From: Brachypterus glaber
Taxonomy: Eukaryota > Arthropoda > Insecta > Coleoptera > Kateretidae
NCBI GenBank assembly: GCA_958510825.1
Contig: OY294054.1
Location: 9,278,319 to 9,342,318, forward strand
Direction of reading: 5' to 3'
DNA: 64,000 bases
Below the pieces are notes generated by a model. It was not told the DNA's origin and did not search any database. It worked only from the letters and a program-made list of their open reading frames with translations. Shown in pieces: positions 44,421-55,283 of this stretch. Each line of letters opens with the position of its first letter. Within the stretch, counting starts at the first letter, position 1. The position numbers and the translations under genes are program-made.

Positions 44421-45181
44421 CGTCGGCTTACAAGTAAAAGGCACTGAGTCACTTTTTTGCAAAAATGGGATTTTAATAGCACCGCAGTTAATTTTTGATG
44501 ATCTATGTATAGGTAAACCGAACTAACTTCTAGTTGGACTGCCAAGGGAGTTACCCACTATACAAAACGCACCAATTTGATTTTAATTAAAATTTTATCT
44601 GGCAATAGGCACTAAGTCACTTAGTGCACTTAGTGCGTTTTACTTGTAGATTAATTCAAATGTTTCTCACTAAGCGACTTTCTAAAAAGAGTAAATTTAT
44701 AAAAATATGATTGCTTGAATCATTTATATGATACAATATCGCGTTATTTATTGTACTGATAAATGCATTAAAATTTTAACTGATAGATTATTTTAATTTT
44801 GCTCTTAAATCCTTGGTTACTACAAAAATAACAAAATATAAGAAAAAAACTAAAGTTCGCTGCAAGTTCGGAAAACATCCCTTAGAATTGCACCGTGAAG
44901 TGTTTTATCGTTAATAATGATTCATTATAATTATTGACTTTAGGAGATGCTTCTTTGCCGACACAGCCGATGACCTTTTGGAAACGTTCTTTAAACAATC
45001 AAAAAGTCCAAATCCTTCTTTTAAAAATCTAGTTTTTGAAAATGTATGTAAACATCTTGTTTTCTACTTTATAGTTATACATTACGTTTAATTAATTAAA
45101 TTAATTCGAAGGGTTTTAATTTTAAATAGTTGTTTTTTATATTATTTTATTGACTTAGTGCTCTTTACTTGTAAGCCGACG
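44421..45181. mobile_element. CGTCGGCTTACAAGTAAA-ended element (copy 1)
   Basis: Ends CGTCGGCTTACAAGTAAAAG and, inverted, CGTCGGCTTACAAGTAAAGA. The subterminal word (C)ACTAAGTC/GACTTAGTG is repeated through both flanks, and a palindromic cluster of it lies at 44610-44680. The left flank is ATAT. No gene. Confidence 0.83.
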
Positions 45182-45182
45182 T

Positions 45183-45376
45183 CGTGGGCCTACAAGTAAA
45201 AGGCACTAAGTCCATGTCTTTTTTCATTATTATGTCCAAACATGTTATTGCAATTTGCGGTAGTTTTTTTCCAAAAACAATTATTACAAAAATTAAAAAA
45301 CAACAATGAAAGTTAAATTTGTCAATATCTCAAAACCATGTTTTTGGACTTAGTGCTCTTTACTTGTAAGCCGACG
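45183..45376. mobile_element. CGTCGGCTTACAAGTAAA-ended element (copy 2, abutting)
   Basis: Starts CGTGGGCCTACAAGTAAAAG immediately after copy 1 and ends TTTACTTGTAAGCCGACG, followed by ATAT. It is a shortened relative; the pair 44421-45376 as a whole is flanked by ATAT on each side, like copy 3 at 49847-50230, so one may have been formed by internal rearrangement. Confidence 0.75.
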
Positions 45377-45426
45377 ATATATGGAACCCTAGCTCCCCAT
45401 ATGACATATGGAACCCCAGCTCTCCA
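45377..45426. repeat. Direct repeat ATATGGAACCC(T/C)AGCTC
   Basis: Two 25-27-bp copies, ATATGGAACCCTAGCTCCCC and ATATGGAACCCCAGCTCTCC, lie side by side; the start resembles the end of the 45783-45904 hairpin. Confidence 0.8.
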
Positions 45427-45439
45427 TATAATAATAAAT

Positions 45440-45778
45440 CCGCATCTTTAAAAAAATTATAATTTTAAATATGCAATATCAGTTAAGAATAGCTCAGATA
45501 TAAAAATCTATAATAAATTGCCTGAAAATTTTAAAAACCTTCAACACATGAAATTTAAGCGAGAGGTCAGTTCAATATTAAAAAGGTATTGTTTTTATTC
45601 TGTGGAGGGGTATATGGACTCTTCTCTTCAGTGAATATGCTTAGACTGTAAGTATTTTAATTTGTCTAGTGTAGTTTATATTTATACAGCATTATTGATA
45701 TTTTTAACCTATATTTTAAATGACTTGTGTATAAGATTTTATCTTTTTAAAAACCAATAAACTTATCTTATCTTATCT
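45440..45778 (+). pseudogene. 3' end of a Jockey-like RT polyprotein with TTATC tail
   Basis: The frame 45478-45634 encodes IKIYNKLPENFKNL, then MKFKREVSSIL, the same conserved tail (Y N x L P) as at 8448-8830, ending in a stop. The 3' untranslated region has AATAAAC near 45756 and closes with about three CTTAT repeats (45762-45778), a typical short tandem tail. All upstream domains are absent. Confidence 0.83.
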
Positions 45779-45782
45779 ATAA

Positions 45783-45904
45783 TATATGAAACCCCACGAA
45801 TGTTTAGTTAGCATTTACTGGTTGTTACAAGTACCAAAACTATAACAACGCTAAATATGTAACAACCAGTGAATGTTAACTAAACTTCCGTGGGGTTCCA
45901 TATA
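45783..45904. mobile_element. 122-bp hairpin MITE
   Basis: The arms TATATGAAACCCCACG..TTTAGTTAGCATTTACTGG and their inverse ACTAAACTTCCGTGGGGTTC pair over about 50 bp with a few mismatches. It lies directly after the retrotransposon tail. Confidence 0.87.
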
Positions 45905-46600
45905 AACAAAAACGTTTAGTATTTACTACGGTAAGAAGCTCTTAGTGTAGTAGTACATAATAATCACAAAAGTCCTTAGATAGAGAAAAATGGTTTTACA
46001 ACTTAAATTGAGGTAAATAATAGCAATTTCAAAATCTAGTAGTAAAAAAATCACATAAGTCTTCCAAGCAACAAGGCCTGTCACGTGATCATATGTCCTT
46101 CCCACTCTATGCATAGTAAAGTGACTAGTTTGGAACAAAATTATTAATTTATATTGTATATGCGGCGTTTTTCCTCGTTAGAGTTGTATGTTTGGCTTCT
46201 CTCTCAATCTTTGTTTCTCTCTGACATGTCTGACTTTGACTCTGAATTTTGAGTTCGCATCATCATGCAGATACGACCAAGTCGAGTAGGAAGAACCGAA
46301 ACATGTGGGAGTTTAACCCTTTCGTCAACCCTGGGATATATATATATATTTGCCTGTTTAAATACCGTTTGACCAGTCTTCGACTTTAACTTTTTATGAC
46401 ATGATGTCAAATGACGGCTTTTTAATACGTTGCAGTTGAAGCCAAAAATTGAGAACCTTCCCAACAAACTTAACTTAGTAAGAAAATTTTTTATTTTTAA
46501 TTTTAATTGTATGTGAAAATTACATTTTCACATAATCCAAAAACTACGGTATACCTTTACATTACATGTTAGTTTAACCTCGTACTATTCTACTTAATTA
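45905..46600. other. Non-coding region
   Basis: The short frames 45926-46138 and 46204-46467 show no domain or splice context. A TATATATATAT run is at 46337. Confidence 0.5.
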
Positions 46601-46822
46601 ATCATCCCCTAAGTCCAGGGCTTGTGTGGGCTAGTAGTAGAGGGAACCACCGGCTTATACTGACTTTCGAACCAGTTTCTACGGAGTGTCCGTTTCACTT
46701 ATCGCCTTCGACAAATTTCAATTATTAATTAACTGAAAAAGGCAAATCGGCGCCAGTGAGAATCGAACTCACGCTAGTAGGCTTGATATGCATACGCGCT
46801 AGCCACTACGCTATGCCTCCCA
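46600..46822 (-). repeat. tRNA-derived SINE-like repeat, body
   Basis: Follows the tRNA-like head (46749-46820) on the minus strand: CGATTTGCCTTTTTCAG, GTGAAACGGACACTCCG, TAAGCCGGTGGTTCCC and a GGACTTAGGGGATGATT end. The body is unrelated to tRNA, which is the SINE plan. The exact 3' border and target duplication were not resolved. Confidence 0.5.
46749..46820 (-). tRNA. tRNA-like cloverleaf (probable SINE head or pseudogene)
   Basis: The 72-nt sequence on the minus strand folds as a cloverleaf: acceptor GGAGGCA/TGGCGCC (5 of 7 pairs), D stem GCGT/GCGC, anticodon arm TATGC-ATATCAA-GCCTA (4 of 5 pairs), and a perfect T arm GTGAG-TTCGATT-CTCAC. Boxes A (TAGCGTAGTGG) and B (GAGTTCGATTC) are good pol III signals. 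The loop position gives anticodon ATC, an unusual one for Asp (normally GTC), and two acceptor pairs are broken. It is therefore more likely a SINE head or tRNA pseudogene than a working tRNA. Confidence 0.55.
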
Positions 46823-47000
46823 TACCAATAAAGTTATACCATTTCTTAACATGCATGCTCAATTTTGTGGCTGTTGCTATCAAATTCATTCAAATTCATT
46901 TATTAATGCCATAAAAACTGAAAAAACTGAGAATAAAACCGTGTACCAACGCGTTACAACGGTGGCGACTTCAACTTTTAAGGACAGGATTTATTTCATT

Positions 47001-47148
47001 AGGGGCGGATTTATTTCATTTTAAGGGGGGGCATACATAAGGAAAAAAAAATGCGCATTCACCAAAAGTATAATTTTGAAGGTATTTCTTTGCTAATATA
47101 TCTCGCGGGGGGGGGGGTGATTATGGCTCCCCCCTAAATCCGCCCATG
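47001..47148. mobile_element. GGGCGGATTTA-ended MITE
   Basis: Left end AGGGGCGGATTTAT and inverted right end CATGGGCGGATTTAGG with G/C runs behind them (TAAGGGGGGGCATA; GGGGGAGCCATAAT). A 14-bp direct repeat, GGATTTATTTCATT, occurs at 46987-47000 and 47007-47020, spanning the left border. The CATGGGCGGATTTAGG word is identical to that at 8391. Confidence 0.65.
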
Positions 47149-48148
47149 CCTCGGTGTAACACCGCTGGTACACTTTGACCGCAACGTGTTAAACTGACGT
47201 GAGCTTTGACACTGTTACGGTAATGTAGGTATATGCATATCGCCTTTCAACACCGATACCATGTTGGTGAGATGCAAGCTTTGCTGCTGGCTTTCAAGCA
47301 ATATTGCTTGAAACCTATTTGTCCCACATATCATTAAACTTTTATTTATTACGGATATGAAACATTTAATTTTTTGATGTTGAATTTTTTATCTAAAATT
47401 TTTCGTTGAAACTAGGTATAATGCCTATTATTTGCCCGTTAAAGGGTTAGTACAAAACAGACGGCTAACTTGTATGTTTACATAAAGCCTCTTATTTTAC
47501 TGTTGCCAAACGTTTTTGCTTTCAACCAATACTATAGGTATTATAGGACTGCTTAGTGCAAGTAACAGGGCATCTTTAAGAAACGAAGAGTTTACTCTTC
47601 GTTATAACTGTTTTTCATGCAGTGAGAAAACTTATTAAGCATGTCTGTCCGGGAAACTTGTGACCACGATAACTCAAGAACGCTTTGTTCTAAGCTGGGA
47701 TTGTTTTTGATAAAAATCGAGGGGTAAGGAGGTAAAATGGGCTAACAACAAATTTTTTGAAAAACATTATTTTTTTTATTTTTTTTCCGTTTTTTGAAAA
47801 AGAAACTTAAAAAAAAAGAATTGGATTTTTTTTTATTTTTTTTTTTAGTTTTATTTATTAATTTTAATTTTTTCATTTCTCAAACCTAAACCCACAGTAT
47901 AATTGTGTTGGCAGCAAATTTTTATTCAGTTATTGCATAATTTATTGTTCTTTGAATGCATGGTGTGCCATTTATAGCACATACCTATTTTTATAAAAAA
48001 TATACCTTAAAAACCCGGCTGGAGTGGAAGGGGTTAAAACTATGTTCTCCTTTTTTACCTGAAATTTGATACACATCATTTTTAGACAGTTCAGAATAAA
48101 TTTAGGGGCGTAAAAAAAAAACTAACTTTTAAGGGCCAGCCTACTGTA
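47149..48148. other. Non-coding region with a decayed foldback arm
   Basis: ATGTCTGTCCGGG..ACGATAACTCAAGAACGC at 47641-47683 belongs to the 31391-32580 family. Small inverted pair GAAACGAAGAGTTTAC / CTCTTCGTT at 47580. No gene. Confidence 0.55.
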
Positions 48149-48150
48149 TA

Positions 48151-48489
48151 CAGTGCGTTTTTCTTATTTTTTTTTTAATTTTCATTTATATCATTTAAAA
48201 TTAGTTTAAAAGTTTATTTATCATGAAATTAATCATTAAACAAAAATTGTATAGTGAAATAGATAATTTTATTAACTTTAAAATGATGTATCACACGACC
48301 CCCTTTCTATTCAAAAAAAATCATCTTTAACCCCCTGCCACCACTGTGCCCCAAACATATCAAATATATACCAGAAAAATATTTGGGATATATTATTTAA
48401 GTGTTCCAAATTTCAAGTTGATATCTTAAGCGGTTCAAAAGTTAAAGGGAGGGCCCTTCCTCGAGGGGGCGGACTTTTGGTACGCACGG
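48151..48489. mobile_element. 339-bp deleted copy of the mariner-like CAGTGCG family
   Basis: TA flanks at 48149-48150 and 48490-48491. Left end CAGTGCG; right end GGACTTTTGGTACGCACGG. Most of the left arm is gone, while the right arm keeps ATGATGTATCACACGACC and AGTTGATATCTTAAGCGGTT. Compare 61183-61898. Confidence 0.8.
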
Positions 48490-48644
48490 TATAATATAAT
48501 ATGTAGCAACCGCTGAATTTGCAAAAATTTTCAAAACAAATCCGGTCTCCATAGAAACAATTGCTGACAACAACATTAAAACTATCGCAAAGCTAAGTAG
48601 AAAGTTATGTTGATTTTCATTGTTATGTTTATCAGGAGGAGAAG

Positions 48645-49835
48645 AAAAACAAGCCGTGAAAATATGTAATGCTTTGCTTTAAGTTTAAGTTTTTTTTTAT
48701 TGGTCATTTGGCTATTGTAAAAAATAGATTGACAAGTCAGGTTTCTTAACTAAAGTAAAAATCAATATAATAATAATAATAATAATAATAATATTATATT
48801 TATTGCCCAACAGACTAACCAATTACAGGACAATTAAATTTAAAACTAAATAACAAAAATTCTATTTATAAAAGATGAGAAAAAAATTTAAAACATAATT
48901 AAACACAGTTAAGCTAATTAAGCGGCCAAATGCCTAAAATAATAATATTTTTAATACTATTAAAACTATCAAAATTTATATCACAATCATAACAATATTC
49001 ATTAAAATTATGCATCATACCAAATATAGGACAGTAGTATACAGAGAAAGAGGGTGGAAGGGCTGCTTTCTTGTAAACAATAAAAAAACGGCTAAGCCGA
49101 AAAAAAAAACATTAAAAAAAATAAACAAAACAGCATTGCCCGAAAAAAAAAAAAACAAGAAAGCCTCCTATCTAACCTCATTGTAACCTTCCAAGAGAGT
49201 ATTGCTTAAATTCAGCGATTGTATAGAATACATTTGTAAAAAAAATGCTTTTTAATTTATTTTTAAAATGTTTTCTATTTTTTGAAGTTTTTATGCTGGC
49301 TGGTAAGATATTAAAAAACCTTATACCAGATTAAATTGGTGACTTTTTTGATAAGCACACAATTCGTATCCTGTAGGATATCTATGATTCTCTCCAATAG
49401 TGGGGAGTTTGTCTTTATTAGAATAAATATATGTTAAAATCTTCGCAACTCTGCCCCCAGACTACAATGTTGTAGGATAAAATTGAGTATACGTGATAAA
49501 TATTTAGTAAAGTTTTAGTATCCAATGATTGTTTTAACTGGGATATCATATATCTGGACTTGCTTAGCCTTAAGCAAACTGTAAGAATGTGATCACTCCA
49601 AGTTAAATATGTATCTAGAACAATGCCTAGAAACTTTGAGCTTTCGGAACTTTTAAGTGTAATATTTTTAAAGTTTGCGTCAAGCCTAAGAAGTGGTTTT
49701 TGAATATATCCGAATTCAACTATTACCGTTTTCTCTATGTTCATTATCAGGCGGTTTTTGTAACACCAGTCATAAAATTGTTTTAATACGTTCCATAGTG
49801 TACTCTTACAGTGAATAGTATATTGCGTTTTCTCT
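48645..49835. repeat. Foldback-family arm split by a retrotransposon insertion
   Basis: 48650-48680 (AACAAGCCGTGAAAATATGT) and 49806-49835 (CTTACAGTGAATAGTATATT, GCGTTTTCTC) are consecutive pieces, in the same orientation, of the family seen uninterrupted at 30912 and 40165. The DNA between them is retrotransposon, which therefore inserted later. Confidence 0.75.
48693..49803 (-). pseudogene. 5'-truncated Jockey/CR1-like RT, thumb and 3' end
   Basis: The minus-strand frame from 49803 encodes the thumb region: WNVLKQFYDWCYKNRLIMN, VEFGYIQKPLLRLDANFK, SSKFLGIVLDTYLTWSDHI and LLNIYHVYSILSYNIVVWGQ. After stops and frame changes, the conserved tail follows (IRFFNILPASIKTSKNR-like, about 49260-49320). 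The 3' untranslated part holds an AATAAATATAAT then an (ATT)n run (about 48768-48795) and an A run (plus-strand T run 48693-48700). The catalytic palm and endonuclease are absent. Its best relatives are non-LTR elements lacking RNase H. Confidence 0.87.
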
Positions 49836-49846
49836 CGACAATATAT

Positions 49847-50230
49847 CGTCGGCTTACAAGTAAAAGGCACTTTTTTGCAAAAATGGGATTTTTATGGTAC
49901 TGTAATTAATTTTTGATGATCTATGTACAGGTAAACCGAACTAACTTCTAGGTGGACTGCCAAGAGAGTAACCCACTATACAAAACGCACCAGTTTGATT
50001 TTGAATAAAATTTTATCTGGCAATAGGCACTAAGTGACTTAGTGCACGTAGTGCGTTTTACTTGTAGATTATTTCAAATATTTCTGCACTAAGCGACTTA
50101 GTGTTTGTTTGGCGAAACGTGCATTTTTGTAACAATTATTACAAAAATTAAAAACAACCGTGAAAGTTAAATTTGTCAATATCTCAAAACCATGTTTTTG
50201 GACTTAGTGCTCTTTACTTGTAAGCAGACG
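49847..50230. mobile_element. CGTCGGCTTACAAGTAAA-ended element (copy 3)
   Basis: Starts CGTCGGCTTACAAGTAAAAG, ends TTTACTTGTAAGCAGACG, flanked by ATAT on both sides. Shares with copy 1 the interior CTAACTTCTAG(T/G)TGGACTGC and the CACTAAGTGACTTAGTG palindrome cluster. It is a 384-bp deletion derivative of the same family. Confidence 0.85.
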
Positions 50231-50870
50231 ATATTATTGCTTTGATCTCGTGCGCGTGCTTTATTTTTTAAACTTTATTAAAAATTGCCCCCCCCCCATA
50301 ACTTTTTTGTTTACAAATCTTTTTTTTTTCAACATTTGCTATAAATATTTTTATGAATGTAACTTTTTCTGAAAATTTAGAGTTTAATCGACTTTTCCTT
50401 GTATTTTTATTGTCAAATGTCAAAACTTATCTCAAAGTTTTATTTTTATTATTTTAAAATTATAGATAAGAGCATCTAAAAAAATAGTACAAATGGATAA
50501 AAGATGTAAGCACATTTGTTGAAAGAAGTAGAACTCAAGTAGAACGTGTAAGGATTTCACAATGAGCTAAAAAAGAAATTTTGGAAAAAAAGTAAATGGA
50601 TGACATATTTTTTGGAAAATGGATTTTTTTATAATAAAATTAGTGGAGAGCAATGGTGGAGAGTCCCTAGCACAAGCATATAGCTTACTTGGGGCTCTCC
50701 ATGACTTTGTATAATACTACAAATAAATAAATTAACTCTTTGATAATTTTTTTAAAAAGTGGCATTTCCTATAACTTCGTTAATGAATGATTTTTTTTTC
50801 AAAACGTAATAATATTTATAGTTGTCAAAGTAATATTTTCTAAAAATTTGCAGTTGATCGCACTTTTTTC
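50231..50870. other. Non-coding region with a possible retrotransposon 3' tail
   Basis: 50640-50735 (GGAGAGTCCCTAGCAC..GGGGCTCTCCATGACTTTG, then TACAAATAAATAAATTA) resembles the structured 3' end and AAATA-type tail of a non-LTR element, but without a coding part this is uncertain. Confidence 0.4.
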
Positions 50871-50876
50871 TCAAAT

Positions 50877-50877
50877 A

Positions 50878-50936
<59 letters not shown>

Positions 50937-50942
50937 TAAATA
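50877..50942. repeat. (AAT)n microsatellite
   Basis: A run of about 20 AAT/TAA triplets. Confidence 0.95.
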
Positions 50943-50972
50943 TATTTACTAAACTTTCACATTTAAAAGGCT

Positions 50973-51412
50973 ACACTGTAAAAAAAAAGTGTAAGTACAC
51001 TGATAAAACAGTTTATTTGTGCCAACAAAATATTTGGTTGGATATGGCCAACTGAATTATTTGATTGTGACAAATAAATTTTACTTCTCTCAAATAAACT
51101 ATTTTGTTCCCATTAATAAATCATTTTGAAATAAAAATATTTGTTTACATGAACTAAATATTTATTTGACCCAAATAAAATTTGTTAATCACAACCAAAT
51201 AACTAAATTGGCCTATCCAAATAAATCCTTTTTTTTTACGAGATTTAACTTGTAATTTTACAATTTTTTAGGAATATTACGTACATGTACAGGTAATCTT
51301 CCTAAAAAGTTATTAAATTACAAGTTAAATCTCGTAAAATTTACGTGCACCTGCTTGTCAACATATTACCTCTGATTTAGCATTTAAATTAACACATTTT
51401 TTTTGTAGTGTA
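50973..51412. mobile_element. ACACT(G/A)(T/C)AAAAAAAA-ended MITE with central hairpin
   Basis: Left end ACACTGTAAAAAAAAAGTGT, inverted right end ACACTACAAAAAAAATGTGT. Inside, 51238-51280 and 51293-51335 form a strong inverted pair (ACGAGATTTAACTTGTAATT), and words such as CCAAATAAA/TTTATTTG recur in both orientations around GGCC(A/T). No coding capacity. Confidence 0.75.
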
Positions 51413-52900
51413 ACGACCGTTTCTTTCTATTATTTTTATTTTTTTAAACAATTACGCCCCTGTGTTTTTTCTATTTTTTAATAAATGTAATTTTTCTTAA
51501 AGTTACTTTAATTTGACTGTTCCTTCAATTTTTTTTCTATTTTTTAAAAAGTTAAACTGTGTTTTTGAGGAGATAATTTTTAAAGATAATTAAGATCTTA
51601 ATTATTACTAAAAATTTCGAGTCGATGGGATAATTCGTTTTTGAGTTGGGTAATTTTTGCATGATCCCTTTTAATGTTAAGTAAGTCATTAAATGGGCTT
51701 ATGGTAGAATACCTAAAAATTTTGAACTCTATTTCTGATCACCCTGTACATTTTGAGGTATTGCAGTATCCTGCAGCAAAGGAAGTAAAAATATTCTGGT
51801 ACCGATATTATAACAAGATATTGCGACTGTTGAGACTAGTTTTAAATTCTATTACAAACTTCTACCCTTTGGAGCATCATATTGCCCCAATGTATGCAAA
51901 TTTTCAAAAATTTAAACTTTAAGCATTGTTTTATCTTTTTAGTAGGGTTGGTTATACGGGGGCGGAAAATTGTAACTTTTATTATCTATCCCTTGTGAAA
52001 TTGTAAAATAAAGACAAGCCAGTCATTCGATCCCGATTTTTACTAAATATAGGGAAATTCTGGCATCGATACAGGTTTCAATTCCAGTACCAATACAACT
52101 AAAATAAAAATTTCGGTACGGATGAGTGGCATTTTTTTCTTTCCTTTTTAGAGCGTAGGACTTTATAAGAGCCAAGAAACGGAACCCCTCGTCTCAATTG
52201 CACTATGGTCCGGGCGATACCCAAAAATAACATTAATTCGGCTGTTTACGCTACAGGTATAAAAACTGGTGTAGGGAGGTATTTTAAAATGCTAAAACCG
52301 AGTATGGCATTAGCAGTTAAAAGTTCAAAATGGCGGGTCCAATAGTTAAATTTATAAATAAAGTTTTACTTTAAATTGGTAATGTGCTTTTTTGACAATC
52401 AGAATAAAAAATATAAAATGGCGTATTCAAAATAATCCTTAAATTTGAAACTTTAAACTTTTTTTTATTTTCTTACGCATAAATATATTTTTTTGAATTT
52501 AGAAGTCTATAAAAAACAACCTAATAAAGATATTTTAAATCCGCGTTTTTTTGGCTTAGGGAACGTTTAAGTATTACGTTACGAAAATTTTGATAATTTT
52601 GGACCCCACCCCCCCTGTAACGCTATTTTCCTATACCAATAACATGGGCGTAACACTCCAAAATGACCCCCACCCCCCGCCCTATTATTAGAGAAGCAAT
52701 CCACCGCAAAAACAAAATTAATTGAACCTTAATTATTTTTTTTACTACAACTATAGGTAAAAAAACCACTGTGCGTTATATCTAAAAAAAAGAGCTTATT
52801 GAGAAAAACGAAAAAAGGTTTCGAAATCAGCCCATCAAATAAAGCAACTAAAATGGTGTTGGCAAATTTTTGAGTGTCGAGCAGTGAAATGAATGCCAAT
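51413..52900. other. Non-coding region
   Basis: AT-rich. The frame 51674-51922 (82 codons) has no recognised domain, no clear splice sites and no visible relative here. 52310-52440 has two AAAATGGCG boxes that are typical of the dispersed repeats in this window. Confidence 0.45.
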
Positions 52901-53440
52901 TGTTATTTAAATTTTCCAGAATATGCTATGTAAAATTTCAAATTCAATTAACATAACGTTAGCAAATAATTATGCCAAAATTGTTACAAAGTTTATTATG
53001 TAAAATGTATTAGAAAAAATAAAGTTCCATAATTTTTTGCGGAAATTTACCCAATATGTTCTGTAAAATTTTATTTTACATAATTTTATATGAAAATTTA
53101 CATAGTATGCTCTGTAAAAGTTACAGAACTTAACGTTGGCAAGAATTTTTACATATTTTTCGTCTGTGTATGTGAAATTTAAAAATACAGTAATATAGTC
53201 CATGTAAAGTCGCTTGCAAAACAACTTTGCACCACGATATTTCAAAAACGCTTTGACCCAGAGACCTGAAATGTGGAACAAACATTTTCCAAATAGTAGA
53301 AAAAAATTGTTTTAAATTTAAAGTCTCTATGTCAAATCGTTCTTGGTTCGCAGTGTAAAGTGGTTTTGCAAGCGACATGCGTCTTTACACGAACTATAAG
53401 TGAAATTTTACAAAACTTATTATGTAAAGTTGTATGATTT
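52900..53440. repeat. TATGTAAA(A/G)TTT-rich repeat with inverted core (copy 2)
   Basis: Many spaced TATGTAAAATTT / TACATA(A/G)T words, as in 11926-13379. At 53222-53363 lies a diverged copy of the 12317-12434 inverted repeat (CACGATATTTCAAAAACGCT ... TTCGCAGTG). CATGTAAAGTCGCTTGCAAA (53191) and its inverse TTTTGCAAGCGACATGCG (53368) bound that core. Confidence 0.65.
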
Positions 53441-54297
53441 TTCTGTCTTGAGGGTAATCTGTGTATCCGAGAAAGTGATATTTGTTGCCCCTGTATCGTG
53501 ATATCACCTATTCCTATCCATAAATTGTTTCAGGAAGATCAAAAATTTCAGAGGAATTTTCATGTAGGTAACTTTAATTAAGGATGGCAAATGCTCCAGT
53601 GCTTAATAAAGAACATTTTAGAAACAGGTCAACTACTAAATTATTCGCAAAGATCATTAAGCAAAAAATTAAAACACCCTTGATCTTGTTAGCTTTTAAC
53701 AGGCTTTACACTGAAAAACTGGTTAAGTGCTATAAGACTCGCGCATTGAGGGTACCGAACCTACATTTTTATAAAATAAGAAAAATATACGTGCTTTACT
53801 TTTGTTTTCTGTTGTTTGACGTGAACATGTTTATTGTAAGTAATTTTATATTTTTAAGTAACATAACCTAACTTTTTAACAATAATTGTAACAATTTCTA
53901 TTCTTAATGTAATTTTTTGATTTTCTGGTGTATTTTAGTGAACGACTCACTTGAGAATGGATAAATTTATCCGAAACGATCGTCGTGTTTAAATATAAAG
54001 ATTATTTTTCAAGACTAGGCCGTTATTTTTCTTATTTTAAGAATGGTTCTTGAACCGAAGAAGTTCTCAGACTTTACTACATTTTTATGTTTTGTTTTTC
54101 GTACCTATATCTCCAAGTCATAGCTCAAAAATGCATAAAACATTTTTTGTAGAGAAATATTTGTGCTCTCTTTTGGTTTAATTTTCGTTTTCATACAATC
54201 ATAAAAATTATGTAATATTGTAACATTTTATATGACTAGCACGAGTACGTTATTATTATCCAAAACTTAGATACGATTTAAAAATTCTTGAATAATG
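53441..54297. other. Unassigned region with an invariant-looking 3' box
   Basis: The frame 53584-53871 (95 codons, Lys/Phe-rich) is unrecognised. At 53936-53985 the sequence TGAACGACTCACTTGAGAATG, then GGATAAATTTATCCGAAACG (a palindrome plus CCGAAACG), followed by TAAATATAAAGATTA, looks like the 3' end boxes of transcribed retroelements (a -GAxATGG...CGAAACG- pattern), but I cannot assign a class. Confidence 0.35.
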
Positions 54298-55283
54298 GGC
54301 GCCCCACGCTTTTAATTCTAAAAATATGTACTGTCATAGGTGAAAACATTATTTTATTCTTTTTAGCGTGTTTTATAAAAGTATTAGTTTTAGTCCAGTC
54401 AAATAATAAATGTAAATTGCAATAAATGCACACGGGCTGGTATTTTAAAGGGTAGTAGTGGATGGTAACAGCTCACTGCTGTTAGTTTTTCACCGGGTGA
54501 TTTGCGTAAGGGGTGTCCGCTATTTTGAATTTTAGTGGTGAGTTGCTTAATATGCATCTTACGATAAAAATGCATATAACCAATTATGTTAAGAAGGAAA
54601 TTTCCAACAATATTTCTTCGGTTAATTTTTTTAATATATTAATAACAATCGAGCTAATTTAAAAATAGCCATGTTGGACGTGAAATTGTTTTTTTTTCTA
54701 TTTTTCAGCCAAATTATTGATCGCAATAAGCAAACTTGTAGCTCTTGAAATTCTCTATAAGTTTCAAATATTATAAATTTTCATAGCTACTTTGGTATGG
54801 TTACAGAGGGCGCAACTTTGACCGTAAAAAAATACTTATGAAAATGCATAATGTATAAAACTTATAGAGAATTTCAAGAGCTACGAGTTCGCTCATAAGC
54901 ACTTTTATTCTCCGATGAATAATTTGGCTGAAAAATCGAAAAAACCAAATTCACCCCCAACATGGCCACTTTTGAATATTTATAACTCGATCGTTATTAA
55001 TGTTAAAAAAATGATCCAGACAAAAATCGTTGAAAAATTTCTCCTTAACAAAATTGGCTATATGCATTTTTATCGTAAGATGCATATTTAGCCATAAAAT
55101 TCAAGATAGCGGATATCCCTTAAGCAAATCACCAGGTGAAAAACTAACAGGAGTGTTTTGTTACTATCCACTACTATCCTTTAAAATATTAGCCCGTGTA
55201 CATTTATTGCAATTTAACATAGGAATTTCTCCTTATTTGACTGGACATTTCTATTTTAGCATTAACTTTTATGTGTAGGCGCC
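54298..55283. mobile_element. 986-bp foldback with near-complete arms, GGCGCC ends
   Basis: Ends GGCGCCCCACGCTTTTAATT and, inverted, GGCGCCTACACATAAAAGTT. The arms run almost to the centre (about 54298-54790 and 54830-55283) with ACACGGGCTxxTATTTTAAA, TGTTAGTTTTTCACC, GCATCTTACGATAAAAATGC and ATTCTCTATAAGTTT in common; the centre GGTTACAGAGGGCGC is nearly unpaired. A fully transcribed copy would form one long duplex. No gene: the 82-codon frame at 55030 is inside an arm. Confidence 0.9.

Noticed and set aside
46749..46820. Functional tRNA-Asp gene
   Set aside because: Anticodon ATC is not the normal Asp anticodon, two acceptor pairs are broken, and a SINE-like body follows; reported as tRNA-like only.
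51674..51922. 82-codon frame of ordinary amino-acid mix
   Set aside because: No recognised domain, no acceptor/donor pair that I could support; kept only as a note in the spacer entry.
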